A stretch of DNA of 64,000 nt. It comes from Bradyrhizobium arachidis (GTDB lineage Bacteria > Pseudomonadota > Alphaproteobacteria > Rhizobiales > Xanthobacteraceae). Positions 25,507 to 33,960 of the stretch are shown one piece after another. The stretch is taken from the NCBI RefSeq assembly GCF_015291705.1, contig NZ_CP030050.1:7316001-7380000 (forward strand), written 5' to 3'. Positions within the stretch are counted from its first letter, which is position 1, and each line of letters opens with the position of its first letter. The notes beneath the pieces are model-generated. The model was not told where the DNA came from and ran no database searches. It saw only the letters and a program-made list of their open reading frames with translations. Made by a program: the position numbers and the translations under genes.

Positions 25507-26120
25507 GATTGCACCTTGCACGGGCCTTGACCGCCGCAGCGTTGCTGCTGACCGGGGCGAACGCAGCTGAGGCCCATATCGTCGCGGCCCGCCTCGGTGA
25601 TTTCTACATGGGAGCCTCGCACCCGCTCACCGATCTTCAGGATGTCCTGCTCTGGACCGCGACCGGCGTGCTGGCAGGCACGCTTGGCGCCACCAAAGGG
25701 CGCTGGCTCATCCTGGTGTTTCCGCTCGGCCTGTTGGCCGGGCTGCCGCTCGCGTCCTTCTTCGGCGCGGCCGCGACGCAGCTCGCCGACGCGACCATGA
25801 TGCTTGCGATCGGCATGCTGCTCGCAGCAGCCGCGCAAGTTCCCACCGTCGTGCTGTGCGCAATTGCGTTCGCGGTCGCCGTGATACGGGGCGCGGCGAA
25901 CGGCGCCGAGCTCGGGCCCGAGACCGATCGGCTGCTGTTTGCGGCAGGCCTCGCCTGTGTGGGCTACACAGTGATCACGCTGACGATGGCGCTGACCGCC
26001 ATGTTCAGGCAAACGCTGCCCGACAATTCAGCATCCTGGCGGTTCATCGCCGTTCGCGCCCTCGGAGGCTGGATCGCTGCGATCGGCCTGATGATGGCAA
26101 GCCTCGCTCTCGCGACGTGA
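25503..26120 (+). CDS. HupE/UreJ-like membrane protein, divergent third copy
   Basis: 205 residues with a signal peptide (ALTAAALLLTGANAAEA), then HIVAARLGDFYMGASHPLTD, which aligns with the HEQ...HPVTG region of HupE but has lost part of the GxDH motif (TDLQDVLLWTATG). AVIRGAANGAELGPE stands where FHGHAHGAE is found in the classical copy, so several metal-ligand histidines are missing. It is hydrophobic throughout, with about six membrane helices. It overlaps the previous gene by four bases. It may be a non-catalytic partner subunit of the other two copies. Confidence 0.85.
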   Translation: MRLHLARALTAAALLLTGANAAEAHIVAARLGDFYMGASHPLTDLQDVLLWTATGVLAGTLGATKGRWLILVFPLGLLAGLPLASFFGAAATQLADATMMLAIGMLLAAAAQVPTVVLCAIAFAVAVIRGAANGAELGPETDRLLFAAGLACVGYTVITLTMALTAMFRQTLPDNSASWRFIAVRALGGWIAAIGLMMASLALAT

Positions 26121-26276
26121 GCGGACCGCAAGCGATCGCGACACTGGCGTGACTGAAAAGGCCGCGACCGATCTCGCTGCGATCCCGTCAGACCTTGGAT
26201 ATTGGGCACCAACGTAGCCTCACGAGGGACAGCTCGCGGCGCACCCATGCCACGCCGTTCGTCACCTGAAGGTCGG

Positions 26277-27473
26277 CTAGTCCGCCGTCGTTCCAAATGC
26301 TCCTGCCCGGGCAAGGTCGGCAATTGCCCCCGCCGAAAGGCCGAGGACGCGCGAGAGCACCTCATCGCGATGAGCACCAATCGCGGGGATTTCCCGCTGC
26401 ATCGAAGTGGCCGCCGCACCCGACATCTTCCAGGGCGCGTTTACTCCCATGAACTCCCCTGCTCCGTCAGCAATCGTCTCGAATACACCGCGTTGCAGAA
26501 GATGCGGATCGGTGAACGCCGCGCCGGGATCGCGATACTCGGCGGCGGGCACGCCGGCCTTACCCAGCGCATCCATGCTTTCGCGGACGGAATGCCGCTC
26601 GGTCCATTTCTCGACGACCTGCATCATCGCGGTCCAGTTCGCGCCGCGTCCCGGCACCGTCTTGAAGCGGGGATCATCGGCGAGCTCGCTTTGCCCAGTC
26701 ACCTCGCAGAGCGCGGCAAAGTTCCGCGGCGTGATCGGCGCGATCAGGATATCGCCATCGACGGCGCGCACCGGCCCATAAGCCGCGCGCGGCACCGGGC
26801 TCGGGAATTGCGCCTCCTGCAGTTCATAGACCAACAGGTTCAGCATGCAGTCCATCAATGCAACGTCGATCCGCTGCCCCTCGCCCGTTCGTGCACGCTG
26901 GACGAGCGCGGTCTGGATCGCGGCGTAGCCGAAGATGCCGCCGAGCACATCCGCAACGAAGATCGCGCCGGCGGCCGGGCGATCGCGGTCGCCGGCATAG
27001 CGCATCAGGGATCGATCGAAGCCACTTTCGGCATGGACGATCATGGCGTAGGCCGCCCGCTCGGCCGCAGGGCCGAACTGTCCGTAGCCCGAGATCGAGC
27101 AATAGATCAGGCGCGGATTGATTGCGCGCAGAGCGTCGTAGCCGAGGCCGAGGCGATCCATCACGCCCGGCCGGAAATTTTCGACCAGGATGTCCGCCTC
27201 CGCGACCAGTCGATGCACTAGGCTGATCGCTTCGGCACTCTTCAGGTCGAGCGCAAGGCTCTGCTTGCCGGCATTGAGCTGCCCGAAATAGGCGCTGTGA
27301 CCGTCGCGGAGCGGCGTCCGCAACCGCATGTCGTCGCCCTCCGGCGGTTCAATCTTGATCACCTCGGCGCCGACGTCGGCAAGCAACCGCGCGCAATAGG
27401 GTCCCGCCAGCATGATCGAAAAATCGAGCACGCGCACACCTTCGAGAGGCCGACTCGCGGTTTGCTGCTGCAT
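26277..27473 (-). CDS. CaiB/BaiF-family CoA transferase
   Basis: 398 residues. PLEGVRVLDFSIMLAGPYCARLLADVGAEVIKIE is the class III CoA-transferase opening. NAGKQSLALDLK and ENFRPGVMDRLGL follow, then RIDVALMDCML with the Asp that forms the acyl intermediate in this family. ATG 27473 (MQQQTASRPLEG) has TAGGAG upstream. It lies 10 bases after the fused acyl-CoA dehydrogenase gene and ends the minus-strand operon started by the GntR gene. It moves CoA between two carboxylic acids, so it likely activates the operon's substrate without ATP. Confidence 0.92.
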   Translation of the reverse strand: MQQQTASRPLEGVRVLDFSIMLAGPYCARLLADVGAEVIKIEPPEGDDMRLRTPLRDGHSAYFGQLNAGKQSLALDLKSAEAISLVHRLVAEADILVENFRPGVMDRLGLGYDALRAINPRLIYCSISGYGQFGPAAERAAYAMIVHAESGFDRSLMRYAGDRDRPAAGAIFVADVLGGIFGYAAIQTALVQRARTGEGQRIDVALMDCMLNLLVYELQEAQFPSPVPRAAYGPVRAVDGDILIAPITPRNFAALCEVTGQSELADDPRFKTVPGRGANWTAMMQVVEKWTERHSVRESMDALGKAGVPAAEYRDPGAAFTDPHLLQRGVFETIADGAGEFMGVNAPWKMSGAAATSMQREIPAIGAHRDEVLSRVLGLSAGAIADLARAGAFGTTAD

Positions 27474-27483
27474 GCGGTTGCTC

Positions 27484-29724
27484 CTATCTGGGCAGCCCAA
27501 GCCCGCGCTGGGCGATCAGGCTGCGCTGGATTTCGTTGGTGCCGATGCTGATGACCCACATCAGCGAGTGGCGAAGGTTCTGCTCGAACCGGCCGTTGTC
27601 GATCGCGCCGGGCATCTGCTCCGAGAGCGCAGCGCGCATGCCAAGAATGTCGAGCGCAGCCTCGCCGAACCGTTCCATCAATTCGCCGGAGAACACCTTG
27701 CTGATCGCGCCATATTCCGGCGGCGTCATGCCGTCAGCGGCCAGATCGGCGCAATGCATCATCAATTGGCGGCCGACCTCGATCTCGGCCGCCAGCGTCG
27801 CCATGCGATCGCGAACGATCGGGTCATCGGCGAGCGCACGCCCGGTATCGTCCCTTGTCATGACAAGACGACGCAATTGCTCGAAGGCGTGGGCGACCTT
27901 CAGCACGATGCCGCCGCCGACCAGGCCGCGTTCGAACGCGAGCGCGCCGGTCAGGACCTTCCAGCCGCCATTGACCTCGCCGACGATGTTCTCGAGGGGA
28001 ATGCGGACGTTATCGTAGAAGATATTGGCGAAACTGCCGTCATACATCGTGGTTGCCGGCCGAACCGTGATGCCCTCGGCATCCATCGGCACGATGAACA
28101 TGCTGATCCCGGCATGCGGCGGCTTGGCATCCTTGTCGGTGCGGGCCGCAAGGAACATGTATTTGCCCCACCAGGTGGTGGTCCAGATTTTCTGGCCGTT
28201 GATCACCCAGTGATCGCCGTCGCGCACTGCGCTGGTGCGCAGCGCGGCGAGGTCGGAGCCGGCCTGCGGTTCGCTGTAGCCCATGCCGTGCATGGCCTCG
28301 CCCTGCAGGATGTCCGGCAGATAGTTTCGCTGCTGCTCGGGCGTGCCGAACATCATGAGCGCATTGGCCTGGATCGCCGCGCCGATCCGCGGCGCTTCGC
28401 CCCGCTCCATCGTCTCCATGAAAGCGATCTGTTCGCGCGGCGAACGCCCTTGGCCGCCGAACTTCTCGGGCCAGCCGAGACCGATCCAGCCGGTCTCGCC
28501 GATATCGCGGGCAAAGCCGGCATCGAACTCGCGCCTGGAGAATGGCCGCCGTTCGAACGCGGCCTTCCGTTCTCCGGACCAGTTCTGTTCGAGCCAGCCC
28601 CTTACCTGCTCGCGCAACGCGTTGCCGGCTGGGCCGAGATCGTACTCGGGCAGGCCCGAGCTATCGGCATCCAGCAAGGACGAGGCGAGCGAGCGCTTGG
28701 CATGCGAGGCTCCACCCAGCGCCATCATGTCGAGATGCACGCGCTTGAAGTGCAGCGGCGCCTCGTGTTCGTCGGCGTAGCCAATGGCCCCGAACGCGTG
28801 CTGGGTCTCGAGCGAGGTCCGCCGCAAGGCGTCACTTGCGAAGGTGATGGCGCAGCTCGCAAAGTGGCGCCAGTCGCGATCGTCCACATCGTGCAGTTTC
28901 GCGGCATGATCGACCATCAGGCGCACGCCTTCGAGGGCGATGAGCCCATTCGCAAGCTTGTGCTGGATCGCCTGGAACCTCCCGATCGGCTGGCCGAATT
29001 GGTGACGTTCCCTGGCGTAGTCCGCCACCAGCTCGAACGCACGCCGGGCCGCGCCATGCGCCCGCGCGGCCAGCATCAGTTTTCCCTTGGGCAGGAGATC
29101 GTCGATGACGCCGTCGTCCAGCGCTATGAAGGACATGGCCGCCGTATTCAGCCGGACCTCGTAAAGGCCCCACGCGCCCATGGCGCGGGTCGGGACCATC
29201 TCCACACCTGCTCCATCGAGCGCGACAAGCCCCAGCCTCGACCGATCGATTGCGACGAGCAGATGGGTGCAACTTCCCGCGGTCTCGACAAAGCGGACCA
29301 ATCCGTCCACACGGCCGTCGGAGGCGCGAAGCGTGCCCGCTGCCGGATCGGGATCGAGCGTCCCGAACGAAAACGCCACGCAGGCCGAGCCTGCGTGCAG
29401 CGCCTGCAGAAGATCGACAGCAACTTTTGACGGGGAGGTCGAGAGCGCGAGATTGGCGAGCACCGCAGACCACAGAGGGGCTGGGCACGCCGCGCGGCCG
29501 AGCTCTGCGAGCGCGACCACAGCTTCACGGAGGCCGCCCGCATCGGGCTTGCCGCCGAGAGTGGCAACACCCTGCCCGACAAGCTTGGTCCATATCCCGG
29601 CGATGTCCTGCGGCGCCGGTCCGAGCCTGATACAATTGGCGTTCCATTGCTCGCCGAGAAACCCGCGCAGGGACTCCCGCAGCATGTCCCCGATGTCGTC
29701 GTCCGCAGACCCTGCCACGACCAT
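27484..29724 (-). CDS. Fused acyl-CoA dehydrogenase (degenerate N-terminal + complete C-terminal domain)
   Basis: About 746 residues, twice the usual length. The N-terminal half (about 1-360) is an acyl-CoA-dehydrogenase-like domain without the catalytic loop but with RHQFGQPIGRFQAIQHKLA and HAFGAIGYADEHEAPLHFKR. The second half (about 370-746) is complete: [36 protein letters not shown], and NEIQRSLIAQRGLGLPR. It looks like a single-chain version of alpha2beta2 enzymes with one catalytic subunit. The start is ATG 29724 within an 11-base overlap-free junction to the upstream hydratase gene. A TTG at 29748 is less likely. Confidence 0.9.
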   Translation of the reverse strand: MVVAGSADDDIGDMLRESLRGFLGEQWNANCIRLGPAPQDIAGIWTKLVGQGVATLGGKPDAGGLREAVVALAELGRAACPAPLWSAVLANLALSTSPSKVAVDLLQALHAGSACVAFSFGTLDPDPAAGTLRASDGRVDGLVRFVETAGSCTHLLVAIDRSRLGLVALDGAGVEMVPTRAMGAWGLYEVRLNTAAMSFIALDDGVIDDLLPKGKLMLAARAHGAARRAFELVADYARERHQFGQPIGRFQAIQHKLANGLIALEGVRLMVDHAAKLHDVDDRDWRHFASCAITFASDALRRTSLETQHAFGAIGYADEHEAPLHFKRVHLDMMALGGASHAKRSLASSLLDADSSGLPEYDLGPAGNALREQVRGWLEQNWSGERKAAFERRPFSRREFDAGFARDIGETGWIGLGWPEKFGGQGRSPREQIAFMETMERGEAPRIGAAIQANALMMFGTPEQQRNYLPDILQGEAMHGMGYSEPQAGSDLAALRTSAVRDGDHWVINGQKIWTTTWWGKYMFLAARTDKDAKPPHAGISMFIVPMDAEGITVRPATTMYDGSFANIFYDNVRIPLENIVGEVNGGWKVLTGALAFERGLVGGGIVLKVAHAFEQLRRLVMTRDDTGRALADDPIVRDRMATLAAEIEVGRQLMMHCADLAADGMTPPEYGAISKVFSGELMERFGEAALDILGMRAALSEQMPGAIDNGRFEQNLRHSLMWVISIGTNEIQRSLIAQRGLGLPR

Positions 29725-29734
29725 GAGGAGCGAC

Positions 29735-30544
29735 CTAGCCCCGGCCAAATCGCGGCTTGCGCTTCTCCTTGAACGACATCGTCGCCTCCTTGTGGTCTGC
29801 GGTCTCGAACGTGACCTGCTCGAGCGCCATTGACGCCTCGAGCAGCATGTTGACGCGGTCCTTGACGATTTGATTGATCGACAGCTTGGTCCAGCGGATT
29901 GCCCAGGTCGGACCGTTGGCGAGCTCGATGGCGATTTCGCGCGCCTTGGTCAGGACCTCCACGCGCGGCACGACGTGGTTGACCAGCCCGATACGCTCGG
30001 CCTCGACGCCCTTCAGGAGCGTCCCGCGGATCAGGAATTCCTTGGCCTTGTTGATGCCGACGAGCAGCGGCCAGATCACCGTGCCGCCGTCGCCCGCGAC
30101 CAGACCGACGCGCGAGACGTGCGTGTCGCCGATCCGGGCGTCGTCCGCCATCACCGTGATGTCGCACAGCAGCGCATGCGTCGCCGCAAGGCCGATGGCA
30201 TCGCCATTGATGGCGGCGATGATCGGCTTGTCGAGCTCGAGCTGCCGGGTGACGCCGCGGCGGCTGATCATGGGATCGTGCACCTCGCCCTCCTCGAGGA
30301 CATCGCCTCCCGGGCGCTCGGACATTGCCTTGACGTCGCCGCCGACGCTGAAGAATTCGCCGGCACCCGTCAGCACGACGACGTTGACGGCATGATCGTC
30401 GGCCAGATCGTCCCAGATCGTCCGCAGCTCACGGATGAGCTTCTGGTTGATCGCGTTGCGCGCCTGCGGGCGGTTCAACGTCACGATTGCGACCTTGTCG
30501 GCCACCTCGACCTTCAAGCATTCGTACTTGGCATACTGGGACAT
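29735..30544 (-). CDS. Enoyl-CoA hydratase/isomerase (crotonase family)
   Basis: 269 residues. VAIVTLNRPQARNAINQKLI, FFSVGGDVKAMSE (oxyanion hole) and GDAIGLAATHALLCDITVMA identify a crotonase. DTHVSRVGLVAGDGGTVIWP covers the catalytic region, with HVSRVGL in place of the usual PExxxG, so the reaction may not be simple hydration. It ends FKEKRKPRFGRG. GGAGG precedes the ATG. It is the second gene of the operon 31470-26277 after the GntR regulator. Confidence 0.92.
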   Translation of the reverse strand: MSQYAKYECLKVEVADKVAIVTLNRPQARNAINQKLIRELRTIWDDLADDHAVNVVVLTGAGEFFSVGGDVKAMSERPGGDVLEEGEVHDPMISRRGVTRQLELDKPIIAAINGDAIGLAATHALLCDITVMADDARIGDTHVSRVGLVAGDGGTVIWPLLVGINKAKEFLIRGTLLKGVEAERIGLVNHVVPRVEVLTKAREIAIELANGPTWAIRWTKLSINQIVKDRVNMLLEASMALEQVTFETADHKEATMSFKEKRKPRFGRG

Positions 30545-30603
30545 GACTTCCTCCGTCTATTTTTCTTGTTCACGCGCGATCTATCTCGTCGCTGGATCGT
30601 CTC

Positions 30604-31470
30604 TCATCGCCTCATGCCCGGCTGCATCTCCGCCAGCGCAACCTGAAGCGACATCGCGCCGGGATCCTGCTCTAGCATGCGCTGCACGGCGCCAAGATGG
30701 CTGCGCATCAGCCGCGTCGCGGATGACACGTCCCGCTCGCGCAGCGCCGCCAGGAATTTGCGGCGCCGCTCGACCAGCCCGGCCATCGCGACCCCGCTCG
30801 ACGCCACCTTGGCGTAGACGAAGCGCATATGGATCTCGGTGACCGAGTCCATGATCATGGCGATCACCTTGTTGCCGCTCGCTTCTGCGAGCAGCTTGTA
30901 GAATTCCCGGGCACATTCGACCCGGTCGAGCAGCCGACCTTCGCGCGTCGCGAGCTCCGTGCGCTCGACATTAGCCTCAAGCGCCTCGAAATCGGACTGC
31001 CGCGCATTGGCGCAAGCCAGTTGGACGCCGAGATCCAGCACATGGACGCGCGCTTCCGACAATTCCCGCACCGAGATCGTCCCCAGGCTCAGCATGTCGC
31101 GCATCACGACGTTCATGCGGCTGGTATCGCCCGCCTGGACGAAGGCACCGCCCTTGACGCCCTTCTGCAGGCGAAGCACGCCCGCCATCTCGAGACTGCG
31201 CAACGCCTCGCGCAGGACATTGCGGCTGACGCCGAGCTGCTGCGCGAGGTCGCGCTCGGCCGGCAGCTTGTCTCCGGGCTTGAGAACGCCGAGCGCCAAT
31301 TGCTCGCGAATGCGCGCACAGATCTCCTCGAACGCCCGCTTGGTGTGAATCGGCCGGAACGTCGGGGCGGCCGGCGCTCCGGCGGTGCGGTGATCGGACG
31401 GGCGGTCGCGCCGCGAGGCAGGGATCGGCCGCGGGCCGGAGGATGTGCGGGGGCTTGACTTGGACGACAT
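30604..31470 (-). CDS. GntR-family regulator, FadR/FCD subfamily
   Basis: 288 residues. A basic, disordered N-terminal 35 residues precede the winged helix [20 protein letters not shown], with [20 protein letters not shown] as recognition region. The C-terminal FCD helical bundle carries metal/ligand residues around [11 protein letters not shown] and [12 protein letters not shown]. It heads the minus-strand acyl-CoA operon and is divergent from an acyl-CoA dehydrogenase gene. The palindrome at 31485-31499 between them fits a FadR-type site. ATG 31470 is preferred to 31494 because the latter would start inside the operator. Confidence 0.92.
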   Translation of the reverse strand: MSSKSSPRTSSGPRPIPASRRDRPSDHRTAGAPAAPTFRPIHTKRAFEEICARIREQLALGVLKPGDKLPAERDLAQQLGVSRNVLREALRSLEMAGVLRLQKGVKGGAFVQAGDTSRMNVVMRDMLSLGTISVRELSEARVHVLDLGVQLACANARQSDFEALEANVERTELATREGRLLDRVECAREFYKLLAEASGNKVIAMIMDSVTEIHMRFVYAKVASSGVAMAGLVERRRKFLAALRERDVSSATRLMRSHLGAVQRMLEQDPGAMSLQVALAEMQPGMRR

Positions 31471-31484
31471 GGGATGAATTATTA

Positions 31485-31499
31485 AATGGATCACCCATT
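31485..31499. promoter_or_regulatory. Putative GntR/FadR operator AATGG-N5-CCATT
   Basis: The arms AATGG (31485-31489) and CCATT (31495-31499) enclose ATCAC, giving TGG-N5-CCA, the general shape of FadR-subfamily sites. A further AATGG half-site follows at 31501-31505. It lies 15 bases upstream of the GntR start and 55 bases before the divergent acyl-CoA dehydrogenase, so it can serve both promoters. Confidence 0.65.
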
Positions 31500-31553
31500 C
31501 AATGGAAGCCCCTTTTTGGGGCCTCCCAACAGAAAAATCAGCGGAGGTTGTCC

Positions 31554-32693
31554 ATGAGCTTCACCGAGGAGCAGATCGCATTTCGCGACAACGTCCGCCG
31601 AATGGCCGCCAAGCACGTGGCCCCGATCGCCGCCGAGATCGACGAGACCGACCGCTTCCCGCTCGAGCTCGTGAAGCTCTTCGGCGAGATGGGTCTGATG
31701 CAGCTCTGGGTGCCCGAGCAATATGGCGGCCCCAACGGCAACCTGACCATGGCGTGCATCGCGCGCGAGGAGATTTCCAGGATATCGCCGGCCTGCGCCT
31801 CCATCGCATGCCTCAACACCATGTTCATCATGCCCCTGCTCCATTTCGGTTCGGAGGAGCAGCGAAGGAGGTATCTGCCGATCATCGCGAAGGGTGGCGT
31901 CGTGACCGCGATCGCGATCTCCGAGCCGCAGGCCGGCTCCGATGTCACCGCCATCAACACGCGGGCCAAACGCGATGGTGACTGTTACGTCCTCAACGGG
32001 CGGAAGCAATGGTGCAGCTATGGCGTCGTTGCCGACTTCATCGTGGTGATGGCACGGACGAGCGACAGTTCGGGCGCCGACGGCATCAGCGCCTTCATCG
32101 TCGAGCCGAAGACAATGCCGGGGATCACCTTCGGCCGGCACGAGCGCAAGATGGGCTTTCGCGGCGCGCCGAACACCCCGATCTTCTTCGACAATGTCCA
32201 GGTTCCCGTCGAGAACCTCGTCGGCGAGGAGGGCAAGGGTTTTCGGGCGTCGATGCGGGCGCTCGACCTCAACCGTCCGACCATCGGCGCGCAATCCGTT
32301 GGCCTCGCACAGGGCGCGCTCGATGCCTGCGTCGCCTATGCCAAAGAGCGCAAACAGTTCAAGAAGTCGATCTCCGAATTCCAGGGCATTCAGTTCATGC
32401 TCGCCGACATGGCCATGCAGATCGAGGCGGCACGCGCCCTCGTCTATGAATGCGCGCGCGCGGGCGATGCCGGCGACTGGAAGCGCCTCAACGTGCTCGC
32501 CAGCATGGCGAAATGCGTCGGTAGCGACATGGCCATGAAGGTGACGACCGATGCCGTGCAGATCTTCGGCGGCTACGGCTACACCATGGACTATCCGGTC
32601 GAGCGCATGATGCGCGATGCGAAACTGACCCAGATCTTCGAGGGCACCAATCAAATCCAGCGCATGGTGATCGCGCGCGAGCTTCTTCGATAA
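31554..32693 (+). CDS. Acyl-CoA dehydrogenase (short/branched-chain type)
   Basis: 379 residues of canonical form. [20 protein letters not shown] is the N-terminal helix, [20 protein letters not shown] the FAD/substrate loop, [20 protein letters not shown] the FAD-pyrophosphate segment, and [18 protein letters not shown] the C-terminal Glu catalytic base motif of SCAD/SBCAD-like enzymes. GCGGAGG is seven bases before the ATG. It is divergent from the GntR gene across a shared operator and followed on the same strand by an ABC binding-protein gene. Confidence 0.94.
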   Translation: MSFTEEQIAFRDNVRRMAAKHVAPIAAEIDETDRFPLELVKLFGEMGLMQLWVPEQYGGPNGNLTMACIAREEISRISPACASIACLNTMFIMPLLHFGSEEQRRRYLPIIAKGGVVTAIAISEPQAGSDVTAINTRAKRDGDCYVLNGRKQWCSYGVVADFIVVMARTSDSSGADGISAFIVEPKTMPGITFGRHERKMGFRGAPNTPIFFDNVQVPVENLVGEEGKGFRASMRALDLNRPTIGAQSVGLAQGALDACVAYAKERKQFKKSISEFQGIQFMLADMAMQIEAARALVYECARAGDAGDWKRLNVLASMAKCVGSDMAMKVTTDAVQIFGGYGYTMDYPVERMMRDAKLTQIFEGTNQIQRMVIARELLR

Positions 32694-32724
32694 CAAACCA
32701 GGACAATCAGCGGGAGGACACGCC

Positions 32725-33939
32725 TTGAATAGAAGCTTTCGACGGATTTTGGGAGGCGTCGCAGCCTCGGCAGCGCTCGCCGCCGCGCCGGTCGTCGCTC
32801 AGAACGCCTACGGTCCGGGGGCCAGCGACACGGAAATCAAGCTCGGACAATCGACGCCGCTGAGCGGCCCCGCATCGGCGTTCGGCGCCGGCGCCGGACG
32901 CGCGGTGGTCGGCTATTTCCAGATGATCAACGAACAGGGCGGCATCAACGGCCGCAAGATCAGCTTCACGCAGCTCGACAATGCCTACAGCGCGCCAAAG
33001 GCCATCGAGCAGTCGCGCAAGCTGGTCGAGGATGTCGGCGTGCTCGCGGAGGTCGGCACCATCGGCACGGTTCCGAATGTCGCCATCCAGAAATATCTGA
33101 ACTCCAAGCAGGTGCCGCAGCTGCTGATCACCGCCGGCGGGCGGCGCTTCAATGATCCGAAGAATTTCCCGTGGACCGTGCCGTTCTATCCGGACTTCGA
33201 AACGGAAGGCCGCGTTATCGCGCACTACATCCGCAACACCAGGCCGGACGCCAAAATCGGCATCCTGTTCCAGAACGACGATTTTGGCCGCGACTACATG
33301 AAGGGGTTGCGCGCCGGCCTCGGGGCAAAGGCAACGCAGATCATCGCCGAAGCCTCCTATGAGCTCGCCGATCCCACCATCGATTCCCAGGTCGTCCAGC
33401 TCAAGGCTGCGGGCGTCGATACGCTGATCGAGCAGTCCTCGGCAAAGGCGGCCGCACAATCGATCCGCAAGGTGCGCGAGCTCAACTGGAGCCCCCTGCA
33501 TGTCATCGGCGGATCGACGGCATCGGTCGAAACCGTGCTGCGTCCTGCAGGGCTCGAAGCTTCGAAGGGCCTCGTGACCACGCTGTTCCTGAAGCAGCCC
33601 GGCGATCCCGCCTGGGCGGACGATGCCGAAGTGAAGGCCTATCACGACTTCCTGAAGAAGTACGCGCCGTCAGCCAATCCGGACGATTACTCGGTGCTCG
33701 TCGCCTACATGAATGTGAACGCGCTCACGACGGTGCTGAAGAAATGCGGTGACCAGCTCACGCGCGACAACCTGATCCGTCAGGCCACCTCCCTCCATGG
33801 CGAGCGGATGCCGCTGATGCTCCCAGGCATCTCGATCAGCACGTCGCCCGGGGATTACACGCCCTTCAGGGTGCTGCGCATCGCCACATTCGACGGCACG
33901 AGCTGGACGCTGTCGGGTGATCCGGTATCGGCGGACTAG
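32725..33939 (+). CDS. ABC transporter substrate-binding protein (LivK/aromatic-acid type)
   Basis: 404 residues. The start codon is TTG 32725 with GGGAGG eight bases before. A signal peptide (GGVAASAALAAAPVVA) is followed by NAYGPGASDTEIKLGQSTPL. The sequence is a clear paralogue of the binding protein at 49769-50965: both share NEQGGINGRK, EVGTxGTVPNVAxQKYLN, AGGRRFNDPK and WTVPFYP. No membrane or ATPase genes adjoin. It lies 31 bases after the acyl-CoA dehydrogenase gene and probably belongs to the same transcript. Confidence 0.92.
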   Translation: MNRSFRRILGGVAASAALAAAPVVAQNAYGPGASDTEIKLGQSTPLSGPASAFGAGAGRAVVGYFQMINEQGGINGRKISFTQLDNAYSAPKAIEQSRKLVEDVGVLAEVGTIGTVPNVAIQKYLNSKQVPQLLITAGGRRFNDPKNFPWTVPFYPDFETEGRVIAHYIRNTRPDAKIGILFQNDDFGRDYMKGLRAGLGAKATQIIAEASYELADPTIDSQVVQLKAAGVDTLIEQSSAKAAAQSIRKVRELNWSPLHVIGGSTASVETVLRPAGLEASKGLVTTLFLKQPGDPAWADDAEVKAYHDFLKKYAPSANPDDYSVLVAYMNVNALTTVLKKCGDQLTRDNLIRQATSLHGERMPLMLPGISISTSPGDYTPFRVLRIATFDGTSWTLSGDPVSAD

Positions 33940-33960
33940 ATCGAGGTTGATGTCACCGCG

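Noticed and set aside
27412..29430. 672-codon plus-strand open frame
   Set aside because: Antisense of the fused acyl-CoA dehydrogenase.
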